A stretch of 64,000 nt of DNA from assembly GCA_022264855.1 (NCBI GenBank), contig JABYQU010000060.1, positions 62,001-126,000 of the forward strand, given 5' to 3'. The notes beneath the pieces are model-generated. The model was not told the origin of the DNA and did not search any database. It saw only the letters and a program-made list of their open reading frames with translations. The position numbers and the translations under genes are program-made. This document shows, piece after piece, positions 44,307 to 54,861 of the stretch; position 1 is the stretch's first letter, and every line of letters begins with the position of its first letter. The DNA is from Lenzites betulinus (lineage: Eukaryota; Basidiomycota; Agaricomycetes; Polyporales; Polyporaceae).

Positions 44307-44769
44307 CGCGCCCATACCCGCATGCGCTACCTGGATTTACTCCTGTACGCGCCCCTGCCATCCCTCCCCTTCCTCCCTCACTCCGCCTGCGACACTCCAC
44401 ACCCTCCTACCATTTCCGTCTCGTACACAGCATGCTATCCTTGGTCTGGGTCTTAGGTAGACGGACATGCAATCCCGCTCGGTCTTGTCTCGTCCAGAAA
44501 CACCCACATCGTTTTCGGTTAACTTACGTCTATTGGTCCGTGATTGCCTCGTCTCGCAGCTGTACGAATGTATCAACACCTTGTGATCACGTCTGAACCA
44601 TGTGCAGTGCCCACCACCGCGCAACAAAGTACGTGTAACGCACCAGCGCGCTGCATGTCTGCTACATACATCTAATGATTCTGATCGCCCCAGCCGTGTG
44701 AGCTTGTGTAAATAAGAGCGAGTGATGTAACACGCCTATTGCTTGAAGTTGCACGGCGCTTGTCGCCGG
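44307..44769. other. spacer before repeat copy 2
   Basis: A 463-bp stretch after the SRF1-like gene. It holds that gene's 3' UTR; nothing else was recognised. The dispersed repeat begins at 44770. Confidence 0.4.
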
Positions 44770-45206
44770 TAGGCTCGTTAACCAACCTCTAGTTCAGCGG
44801 GCGGAAGACAATCGTTCATGCTGAATTATAGAGGCCGGAACGTCCAGTGACGGGCCGGTGGTGGTGACCCCTGTGGGAACGTCGAGATTGGAAGATGCCG
44901 TCAATTAACGCCTTGCTCTCTTTCCGTCCGCATCGGGATGCGCGCGTCGCGCGTATGTTAGTCCGGGACGCGTTTCTCAGTCTTCAAGTCATGGTTATTC
45001 TCTTTGTCGCGCTCAGCAAGTTCATGGCTTCCGGGCGCCTCAGCCTGCGCTTCCTATACGCGACATGTTACATATATGCGCGGGTTACTGTGAGAAAGAT
45101 GTACATACTACCGCCTCTGTTCTGAGAGCGGGGCCTGCGTGAGTACTTGAATTATCTTCTGATGTCGCCTCGAACGTTACTCGACGTTGGAAGGACATGG
45201 TGGATG
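44770..45206. repeat. dispersed repeat, copy 2 (modules D and H, H inverted relative to copy 1)
   Basis: Module D (44770-44992) aligns to 24150-24379 in the same orientation. About 105 bp of unrelated sequence follow, then module H (45099-45206), which is the reverse complement of 24381-24482 with a few substitutions. In this copy H encodes, on the plus strand, REYLNYLLMSPRTLLDVGRT, equivalent to the helicase segment of copy 1 (NYLLISPRALLD). The copy ends directly upstream of the protease gene; an ATG inside H (45147) is in frame with that gene. Confidence 0.85.
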
Positions 45207-45224
45207 TCAGGATGCAGGTTAGTT

Positions 45225-47319
45225 ATGATATTTGTGTGTGTTGTTCAGTACGGGAGCTTATACACCTATCAGGTTGACAGCCTTTCAGAGTTGGACTACC
45301 AGTTCTCCAAAAAAGCACGCAAACTCGCCTTGTTGTCTGACGAGGGCGACGACTCCGATCAATTTTGGTCCGACGACAGCGTCGACTCCGGTGTCACCGC
45401 CGTCGAATCCAGCCCCTATGACGTGTCCAAGTACGAGGCAAACCTCTACTATGCTGGCGTGGGTCCGAACGGACGTGGGCCCAAGCTCGTCTACAGGACT
45501 TCCGATGACGTTTTCGAGGAACCCTCTGGCCCTGAGGTATATGTACGCCTCATGAGGATTGTGGCTGTTCTAGATGAACACGAACTTGGCCGGAATGGGA
45601 TGTGGGACGCAGTTCGTGACCAGGTGCGAGGCCTTCTTGTTTCGCAACATTTTCTTGGCTAACCTTCGTTGCAAGGTCGTGGTGTTGCTCAACCAGAGGA
45701 ACATCAAAGTCACGACAGTAGATTTTGTTCGATTCACGTGGCTTAACAAGCATGCAGACCAGGAGATCGAGGACGTCGACGACGAAGACGACCGGGACGA
45801 AGACGATGCCAATGAGGAAGAGGAGCTCAACTACGACGATATCCCACTCGTCAAGCCCGTCGAGGACGGCATACGTCACTATACCAAACCCACGATCTGG
45901 ATTGGCGTATTGTCCGACACCCTCACTGGTGCTGTTGCACATGAATCCTCTAAGGATATCCGTGCCTTGCTCGACTCCCTCCAAATCCAGAAAATCGACA
46001 TCGCGTATCGAGAATCGGTCCACAAGACGTGTCGCAGCCATGGTCCAGCCCTCCTCCTCCCCGTCGAAGATGGGGATCCTCTCAAGGACTTCATCGACAA
46101 CGTTTCCGTTCCCTTGAGTCTCCCCATTGCTGGCCGTAAGACTACGACGCAGGGCACTCTTGGTCCGTACTTCCGCGTCGGCAATAAACTCTACGCAATC
46201 ACGGTTCGCCATAACCTGTTCCGCATCAACGAGGACAACGATGTTTATCGGTATCACAGTACGGTTTTTGCTTGCAGACTTGAGGTCCATGGAGCTTGTC
46301 TGATTGTAGCCCTTCGTCAGGATCTGGACCTGGCAAGAAGAAGGTTCTTCTCATGGGCTCGCTCGCGTTTGCAAAGTACATCGCCTCTATTCAATCCCTC
46401 ATCAGCGTGGATGTGGACTCCGTCGAAGATTTCGAGAAGCAGATCTCTGTGCTCCGAGCCAGGGTGAAGGGTGGAATCAACGTCGAGGAGTCACAGACCA
46501 AGCTCGACGAGAAGGAGGCTCAGCTGGCAAAGTTACGTGCCAAGATCGAATATCTCCAGAGATTCTTCATCGAAATCAAGAAGAGGTGGAGCAAGGCTAT
46601 AGAGGATCGGGTCATTGGATTCGTCTGCTGGGCTCCCCCCATCAGCGTCGGTGTCGCTCCTCATCGGTACACTCGTGACCTCTGCGTTATCGAGCTGTAC
46701 AAGGACAAGTTCAGGCAGATGATCGGCAATGTTCTAAGCCTTGGTGCGATGCTAGCCTCTTCCCATTGAATGCCGCTGATAAGGCTCTCTTTCAGGCCCG
46801 GAGCTGTCCCCTGCGAAGCTCAAGGACCTGATGCACGACCGCATCGGCGTCCCGTCCGAGTTCAAGTACCCTGTCAACGGTCTCCTTCCCCTTAGGGGCA
46901 TGCTCACCGCCGACCAAGCCAACAACCCCAACTCGCTGGACCTCGAGGGTGATCGTATCCGCCGCGTCATCAAGCGCGGCCTCACCACCAACACCACCGT
47001 TGGCACTCTCTCCAGGTTTATGTCGTACGCCCGCAGGTACTTCCCCCTTGGCATTCTCGAGTCGCTCGAGGTGCCCATCTTCTCCCACGAGCACGACACC
47101 GGCACCTTCTCCAAAGGAGGTGATTCGGGGTCACTCATCGTCTCCGCCCGGGGCGAGTTTGTTGCCTTGCTTACTGGCGGCACGGGCACCAGCAAGGGGA
47201 CGGCCGGCTCCGACATCACCTTCGCCACTCCCTTCGATTACGTCTGGGATCTTGTCAAGGAGGAGTTCCCCGGCGCGAGCCTGTACTTCGACAATCTTGA
47301 AGAGTTCATCGCCGCCTAA
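45225..47319 (+). CDS. trypsin-like (PA clan) serine protease with internal coiled coil
   Basis: Intracellular trypsin-fold protein of a type abundant in Agaricomycetes. Exons 45225-45623, 45676-46258, 46321-46743 and 46796-47319 give 642 residues. There is no signal peptide. An acidic N-terminal region (SELDYQFSKKARKLALLSDE, YEANLYYAGVGPNGRGPKLV) is followed by a conserved but unnamed region. The catalytic triad is visible: His312 in AITVRHNLF, Asp447 in RDLCVIELYKDKF, Ser579 in KGGDSGSLIV. Between His and Asp lies a predicted coiled coil (about 345-410; ESQTKLDEKEAQLAKLRAKI), which makes the spacing much longer than in ordinary trypsins. GFVCWAPPISVGVAP and LTGGTG are family motifs. The start is uncertain: 45225 is the nearest ATG, but 45147, inside the repeat, is in the same open frame (668 residues). 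Confidence 0.8.
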
Positions 47320-50227
47320 GATGTGGTTTGTTTCTTCTCTTTCTGCTTATCCTAATCGTATCGCTCATGCATGACCTTTATGAGACTCTGGGTGTCCCAC
47401 AGAGAATCATCCTATAAGTTTAATGGCTGGTGATGAAACTATCCCGTGCCTCGAGAGCTAGGGCCCGCTCACTGGTGCCCACTCAAACCCATGCTCGTGC
47501 GCCTATAACTGCGCATCATCGCAGGCTATTACCGCAAAGCGACTCAGGGCGATCGCCGACGTCATAGGTTTCACTCACCCACTTGGTCTCACTCGATCGG
47601 ATTATGTGCTTCGTACCCGACGCACGACGCCACGGCGTTGGCCATTGGCACTGCCGCACTGATGCAGATGTCGTCACCAGATATATAGTATAGGGAGGCC
47701 AGGTTCTTTGTGAAATGGGACGGGCAAGAATATTCACCGTGCAGCTTGCATGGTTTCCTGTACGTACAATAGTCACGCTCTGCCAATAGATCGAACCTCT
47801 TACATAAGGTCTCTCTGTGTTTCTCTCTCTGTCACACTATTAAATAATGCACCGGCGGAGTGAGTCATTGAGTGAGAGTTGAGATCTTTGAGACTTCATT
47901 TCTCTCCGGTTTCGCTATTCCAAATCCCGCGGCGCGCATCCGTGATATCGATGCATGATGGATCTGGATATGTGGTGTTTGGGTTTTGTGGTGGTGTGCC
48001 GGTGTAAGTATATGATGTCGTGGGCGTGCATGATGCGCGCGGACTGTATGCGAAGTCTCGCTCACATCCCTGCCTTCTTGACCATCAGGCAAGATGAAGA
48101 TGTGCCGCACGCACGTACTCAGACTGCCACTAGACTGCCCCGCGCACAGGAGTTCATCCGCAGACGCGGATCCGACGTCGGAGCTCCTCCCGCCTGCGCA
48201 GACCACCGACCCTGTCCCCTCCTATCCTCACCGCGGCGGAAATCGTGCTCGGTCGCCGGGCACTGCGCACGAAAATTATAGATATCGCGCTCGGAGGATG
48301 CGTGCGCACGCGTGGCTGCGCGGCGGTGGGAAGATGGCTGGCCCAGCACACACGTACGCGTACATCCTGAAGCCGACCCGCCACGGAGCCGTGCACCCGC
48401 ATTCGCAGGACGGGGCACGGAGCACGCTGCATGGCCTCCGAGTCCGCAGACTACAGGGGCGCGGCGACCGATTCGTAAACATGGTCTCACTCACCAGCTG
48501 CGCACAGGACGCCGCATATGGTAAGTGAGCTCAGGCCGATGCTGGCCGTGGTCTCCACGTCCAGAGCCCGCACGCCGCGCCCAGTGAAGCTTTGAAGCCT
48601 GAAGATTTGAACGGGTGGCCAAATCCGACCCAGACCGGACGTCGCAGAAGGAATGGCGGGCTGCCCGCGCAGCGCTCCATGGTCCGGCAGCTGCCCAGAG
48701 GGGCCCGCGGGGCGCACCGCCGCACGCCCGCGCACGGGTGATTCTCGCAGTCGGTTTCGGGACGACGCTGCTGGGCTGCTGGGCTGGCGCGCGGGGCGCG
48801 GGGCTGGACCGGAGCGCCGCGTGCTGCTGCTGGGGCAGGCAAGGGGCCGATGGGAGGCGCCAGCGTGTCAGGAAAACTGTCGCGAGCCGCACTGCAGCCG
48901 TGCGCGGAGCCCGACAACGTCCGCCGTCCGCCGTCGAGGTGTTGCGCGTCGGAGGGCGACGATCCAGGTCCGGTCGTGGGGGCGGTTGGCGGCTGCATGG
49001 GCGCGGTGCCCACCGCGACGGGCGCGCGCCGCGCCCTGAAAGGCTGAAGCTTGTGCGGCGACGACGGGAAGACAGGCGGGCGGGGAGGCGAGGTACGCGG
49101 CGAGAGCAGCGCGCGCGGAGCATGGCGACAGGAGGCACGGGGGTGGGTTGCGACGAGTGTGGGCCTGGGAGGGCAGCACGCCGCGAGGACGCTATAGACG
49201 ACAGTTGTATGCTAGCGCAGGTGCGTCTGACAGCCTTCTTGCCCGCCACGCGTCCGAGAAGGCCGCCAGAGCCTGCCATATGCCACCGCGCAATACGTCA
49301 GTACTTCCCTCGACCACGCTCGAAACTCTGCCCAGCGAGCGTGTGGGCTCCGCACCCGCGGCCTAGATCCGTGTACTGTCAGAGCCGTGTGCATGGGGTG
49401 AATTTCGAAACCTAGGAGATCGACAATGGCACATCGGAGGAGGCTACACGCCGTGCACGAGCACTGGAGCCCCGATGGGATGAACGCCGGCGCTTGGGGG
49501 ATTGAGAGACCGGTACACACGGGACAGATATCATAGTAGCGATCTGTCAAAAGCGTAGGCGAAGCTGATGGGAGGAGGAGGAGGAGATTGACTATGCATA
49601 CGGATGTTCCATTGGCGGTAGGAGGGAGCAACGAAGGCAGATCGGAGGCAGGAGGGAAGCGGCGCTCTGGCGCAGCGCTGACGACATACCAGTGCAGGCC
49701 GATATGTGGGCGAGCTTCGTGCACTGCAGAAGGCGTTGTATGCGAAGATAGGCTTTGATAGAGATAGGAGTTTGTTCCGGAGAGCAAGGAGATGTGCACT
49801 CGCAGTCGCAGTCGATCACGGCCGCTGGGGCGGACATGGACCCTCACTCGGAATTGTGTGGGAGGAGGACGGGTGTTTGAAATATGTGTGCCGCCTGCAG
49901 CGTGTCGTGATTGGCGAGTGCAGGAGGCGTCGGTGGGAGCCTGATGGCTTGTCATTTCTCGAGAGCGGACATCGGAGGGCGCATAAGCAGCTCAGGGCGG
50001 GTGCAGGGCGGGTGTGCATCGGCACCCACAGCGTCTGCTCCCCGGCGGCAACCTACCAGACGCCCGTCCGTGATGCCGGCGTGTTCGGACTCGTTCTCCC
50101 CGACCTCCTCGGTCCTCTCTCTGCTCACGGGCTCCCATCTCGTGCTTATAACCCCAGCCCTCCGCCCATCTCCCCATCGCCTCCCAGCACCCCTCCTCCG
50201 CCTCCTCCTCTCAAGTCACGCCTCATC
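47320..50227. other. 2.9 kb gene-free stretch
   Basis: Between the protease and an F-box gene, both plus strand. The middle part (about 48000-49400) is very GC-rich and has open frames of 100-266 codons on both strands that overlap each other, with Arg/Ala/Pro-dominated composition and no conserved motif; I treat them as chance. A TTCGA string near 47792 on the minus strand is not part of a tRNA. No repeat shared with the rest of the window. Confidence 0.5.
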
Positions 50228-51691
50228 ATGTTTTCTGCAACTCCCACCGGCTCCTGGAGCAGCCTCCCCGTCGAAATGAAGCTCAACATTGTTGATCACC
50301 TCGATCTCGCCGACGTCCGTACGTTTGCCAAGGTGAACCGCGAGTCCTACTGCCTCTCTGTCCCTGCCCTCTTCCACGTACGTCGCTCCCCGTATCTCCG
50401 CTATGTGCGCACGTCTCACCGCATATCCAGACCGTCCACATCGCAAGCGCGGAGGCGCTGCATCAATATTCCGCCGCCGTCCCAAAGCCTTACCTTCGGC
50501 ATATTCGACAACTCACCATCTGCACCAAACGCGCAACGCCCGGATCAAGCCACATCCGCGTTTCAGACGCACTCGCAGACGTCCTCCCGTACTGCACGCA
50601 ACTCGAACGCTTGACCCTCAGCCTGGCAGCCTCTTTGGCCCGGGCTGTGATTCCCTGCTTCGAGCAGCTGCACTCCCTCGATTCCCTGTGCATCGATCAC
50701 TGCGGCGATGAGGCCCGCTCCCCACTGTACGTCTTCGCTGTCACCCCGTTCTTGACGCCATCCGCTCACACACGCCCGCAGGAGCGAACGATTGGTCGTC
50801 TCCATCGCAGCGTCTGTTCCAAATCTGCGCCAACTCTCTCTCGACCGCATTACACGCTCGGCAATACATGCGCCCGACCTGCTTGGCGCGCGCCCCTTCG
50901 TCCCCGTCGTGAAAGGCGACGAAGACATCCCCGACCACGCCGTGCTCGGACACGAGCTCCGGCTCCCCGCCCTCCTTCGCCTTCCCACCCTCAAAAAGCT
51001 CCGCATCCGCGACACCCACCTCGGGGACCCGCACTGGGAGACGATGCCCGTGTGCTGCGCGCTCGAGGTGCTCGACCTCGGGAGCTGCTACCACGAGTCG
51101 AACGACTACAACCGCGTCTGCAACGAGCGCATCATGGGCAACATCGGGCACACCGTGGACGAGTGCGCGCTCAACACCGCGCTCACCTCGCAGACGTTCG
51201 CGCACGCGAAGCACCCCGAGCGGCCGCTCACGAAGCTGCGCAAGATCCACCTCACGCCGCTCTTCCCGGTCGAGAACGTCGTCGACACGCTCACGACGCT
51301 CTCGGACTCGCCCGTCGAGAGCCTGTCCGTGCAGTGCCACGAGGACGACGTGGTGGACATGTGCTCCGCGCTCGAGGACTTCCTCAGCCTGCGTGCGGAG
51401 CGCGGCGAGCACGGCTTCTACCAGCACCTGCACGAGATCAGCGTGAGCACCGTGAGCGACCTCGCGGACGCGCTCGACATCGGCGTCGGCGCGCGCGTGC
51501 CCGCCGCGCAGGACGCGCTCTCGGGCGAGGGCGCGGACGCCGTGCGGCGCCTGAAGGAGTACTGCCGCGACCTGCGCCTCCAGGGCGCCGCCGACACCGG
51601 GGCCGCCGCGAAGGAGACGACGGACGTCGTGAAGCCGGTCCCGGCCCCGGTGCAGGCGCGCCAGGCGGTCCGCGCTGCGAACCAGGCGTAG
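50228..51691 (+). CDS. F-box protein with LRR-like repeats
   Basis: Probable SCF substrate receptor. Three exons (50228-50377, 50431-50726, 50782-51691) give 451 residues. The F-box is at the N-terminus (WSSLPVEMKLNIVDHLDLAD, VRTFAKVNRESYCLSVPALF). The splice to TVHIASAEALHQYSAAVPKP is followed by leucine-rich segments: LRHIRQLTIC, CTQLERLTLSLA, LHSLDSLCIDHCG, VPNLRQLSLDRIT, LPTLKKLRIRDTHLG, CALEVLDLGSC, LRKIHLTPLFP. The C-terminus is Ala/Val/Pro-rich and probably disordered. The last exon has extremely GC-rich third positions, more than the F-box-like pair at 22-26 kb, to which it is not closely related. Target unknown. Confidence 0.85.
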
Positions 51692-54600
51692 CGCGCGGGG
51701 GGCGCGCGCATGTGTACATGTGGGAGGGCCCGCGCTGCTTCTCTGGGACTGCTGGGCTTGCGCTCTTTTCTTATACGCGACGGGGCGGGACGCACGGCGT
51801 GCGCCCTGGGCCTGGTCATGATACCCTTTGGGCCGGTTGTATATCGGGGGCATGGGCCCTCGACTCTATCATTATCCACTCGTTGTTCTTGCGCATCTCC
51901 CTGTACTATAGCCATGTTTTGATCAGTCTGCGAGGCTTCGCGTTATCGGCATCAGCGTGGCCTTCTCACCTCTGCTATTCCTGCACCTGCGACCTGTCGC
52001 AGCAGGTCGGCGAAGATGGCCGGCGCTCGCGCTCCGTGGACAGCGGACGATTAGGCTGCAAGGGGCCGGATGGGACAGGGGAGCGCGAGAGCATCGACCA
52101 TCTGCGAGAGCGAGCCCTGCGCGAGTGCAAGAGTGCAAGACGTGTTGCGCGAGGCCTGCCCTGCCTCAGCTATATGGGCGTACCGAGCCGATCCCCTTCC
52201 ACGCCGAGTCACAGTGAGCAAGGACCTATGCCCCCTTGGCAGCTCGCGCACGCCCAGCCCCCCGGCGGGCTGTGATACAGGCACTCGCACTACACATCGC
52301 GCTGATGCGCGCGCAGCCTGACACGACGCGGGCTGTGGGTGCGCGGAGGAGTAAGGCATAATGAAGGGCCCAGCGCGTCGGCTACGCTTGCGCTCGAGTG
52401 GCTAAATTCGCGCGAGAAGCCGCACCTGATGCATACGTACGTGTATGTCGTATAGAATTATAGAATCGAATGGGGCGCGCACCGGTACTGGAGACCACGG
52501 GTCCACCGTCGAGTCAGGACGGACGGGCCAAGCCCAAGCCTGCCACCAGGAGCCTCCGCGCGCGACGTCATGATACTGTAAGTGCGCACTGGCGACGGGC
52601 GACTCCTGGCGGCCGGCGCACGCTGCAGTGGACGTTTATTGCGCGGGATCTGGCTGGTCGAGGGCAAGATCTACGCGAGCGCAGCCTTGCACGTCAGGCA
52701 GGGGAGGACCCCCGAAGATCCCCGTATGAGCTTACGCCGGGTCAGCCCACATTTTGGGCCGTTGTCGGAGCAGTTTTCGGGAACTGTCATGTCTTGCGGT
52801 CAGATCCCCGAAGGCGAGCCCTCCGTATGCCGCTCGGAGGGCAGCACCGCGGCCGGCAAGTTCACTACAAAGAACGACCGGGAGGTAAGAAAAGTGCGCC
52901 GGGCGCTAAATTGAAGGTTACGTGCCCAAAAGTCCCGAGTCGGACGTAGCCGGGGATGTAAGTTCTGGGTGTATTTCCGGGGGTCCTGGCAGGGGGGAGA
53001 GTGCCAGCGACGCTGATATAGTGCCGGAGATTGGGCCGGCCAGCCATGATCAGACTTCAGGCCTCGAGCTTGGGAGCGGTCACGGATAGGGTGTGCAGGC
53101 GCAGGCAATGAAGCTATGACGGATCGACAGGTTCGGGCGAGGGGGACAGCGAAGGCGCGATGGAGCGGCGAGGGCAATCTGTCGCGTGCATCGAGACGTG
53201 TAGTAGGGTCCAGTGAGAGATGGGATGTGCGTCGGGAGGCACGAACGCAATCTCAGCTAGGGAGAGATGCGGGGTGCTGGAGACGGAGGGAGCTGGAGGA
53301 CGGCCGTGGGGTGTTGTGCCCGAGCACTCCGTGACTGAGCTGGCTGCTGCGTGCGTTTGAAGTCGCGCAGCGGTGTTAGATGAGAGCCAATAACTCCTGA
53401 GTGGTCTGGGGCCCATGCATTTACGGAGGCACTTGTCATAGGGCTGTTACGGGGTGGAGAGAGGCGATCAGAAAGTGCGTGCGAGTTGATCAGAGAAGGC
53501 GTACTTGGGCTCGTGGAACTGGGCTCGCGACAACTCAATCTTGGCGCAGAGTACTTGTCGTTCTCGAGATGACGAAGAGACGTGCAATATGTATATACGA
53601 AGCTCGCGGTATGCGTGGCGCAGCTCCGAATCGGAGGAACGAGAGAGAGAACCACCCTGAGCGCCATCACTGGAATGTATTCGGGCGTCGGCCACCCGGG
53701 GGTCCCGGGCGGGCTCCATAGGGTTGCATCCACTGCTGAGTAAGAAATAGGCGGGTTGTTGCTTACCACGCATGGTAAGGGAGCGGTAGGAGGCGGGGTA
53801 CACATGGAGTCGTACTACATCGGAACATTGGCGGCGTGGCGGGCGCGGGCGCAGCACTGGATTACGCTCGCTCGGGGCGGACACGGCCTCGCTCCGCTGT
53901 ACATGCTAACATACTACCGGCGAGAGCATGGACGAGCAAGGCATATTCCATGCATGAACATGTATGAACGTTCACTCGGCTGGGCGCCCGCCGGATCTGG
54001 GCGGTGCATCCCCGATCGCGATCTCACAGGCGCCCAGCGTTAATGATTGTGTGTCGTCCACATCTCACCATCATCTCGTTTCTTCTCAACGTTGGCACCT
54101 CGCGATCCCTATCCAGGCCCACTGGCAAGGGTCTGCCTCGTCGCCGACGGTTGCGACTGCACCAATTAATGAGCCCATGGGCTTTGTTTTGCCCCACACA
54201 GTGGCGTGTGTCGCCTCCCAAGTTGCGGCAATGCGCACAGAATATGTCAATCGTTCCGGGTGCCATTAGTATTTCGCGGACCGCCGGGCTGTGTGACTGT
54301 CCATCCCGACGCTAGCGCTGTCAAATGTGCAACTTATGGCAAAGGCACTGGGATCTGTCCTATCGATTTTGAATCTCGTCATTCATCCAACGATCCAAGC
54401 TGTACCTGGTTGCACGGCGGCTACAGGTCCGTAAATTGTCTCCTCCTCCGATTCGGACTGCTCATGTCATACCGGTACTGGCTATCAAGCGATAGCCATG
54501 CCGTCTCCAGACAAATACTCCCCTTTCGCCGCCTATGCCCGCGGCGATTTCTGTACTACCGCCGTGCTCACCTCTAGTGTTCGACGCTTCGCCCTCAAGC

Positions 54601-54793
54601 GTGCACCGCCTAGCCCCGAGCCGCCCCCGCCGCTGTCATCAGCCCCCCTGCTCGACGTACCTGTCTGGCACCCTGTCCAATTTGCGAGGTGAGCGTAACA
54701 CCTACTTGCCTAGAATGACATTATGACTGTTTCGCCTGACAACCGCATACCGCCCCGCATAGCTCACACTGGAACCTCAGGACGCCCTTCCTC
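51692..54793. other. 3.1 kb gene-free stretch
   Basis: Between the F-box gene and the AMP-dependent ligase. Overlapping GC-driven open frames on both strands without motifs. A 64-codon frame at 54498-54692 starting MPSPDKYSPF is followed by a GTGAGC donor-like sequence, but no acceptor links it in frame to a recognisable exon. Nothing further was identified. Confidence 0.45.
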
Positions 54794-54799
54794 TATAAA
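54794..54799 (+). promoter_or_regulatory. TATA box of the AMP-dependent ligase gene
   Basis: TATAAA on the coding strand, 63 bp before the ligase ATG and in a normal position for a short leader. It is the clearest TATA box in the window; most housekeeping genes here have none, which would fit conditional expression of the ligase. Confidence 0.65.
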
Positions 54800-54861
54800 G
54801 ACCTACAAGACGACCGGTACCGACAAGAGCATCCTCACTACTCATCGACTCGACAGCAGCA

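Noticed and set aside
47780..47820. Minus-strand GGTTCGATC resembling a tRNA T-loop
   Set aside because: The flanking bases do not pair into a T-stem and no A box or acceptor stem is present.
48491..49415. Overlapping open frames of 160-266 codons on both strands
   Set aside because: Arg/Ala/Pro-dominated translations in several frames at once, without motif or splice-supported extension; expected by chance in GC-rich DNA.
49212..49955. 247-codon minus-strand frame
   Set aside because: Composition is not protein-like, no domain is recognised, and it overlaps open frames on the other strand including the leader of the F-box gene.
54498..54692. 64-codon frame before the ligase as a possible upstream exon
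   Set aside because: No acceptor joins it in frame to the ligase, whose own ATG has a TATA box at a suitable distance.
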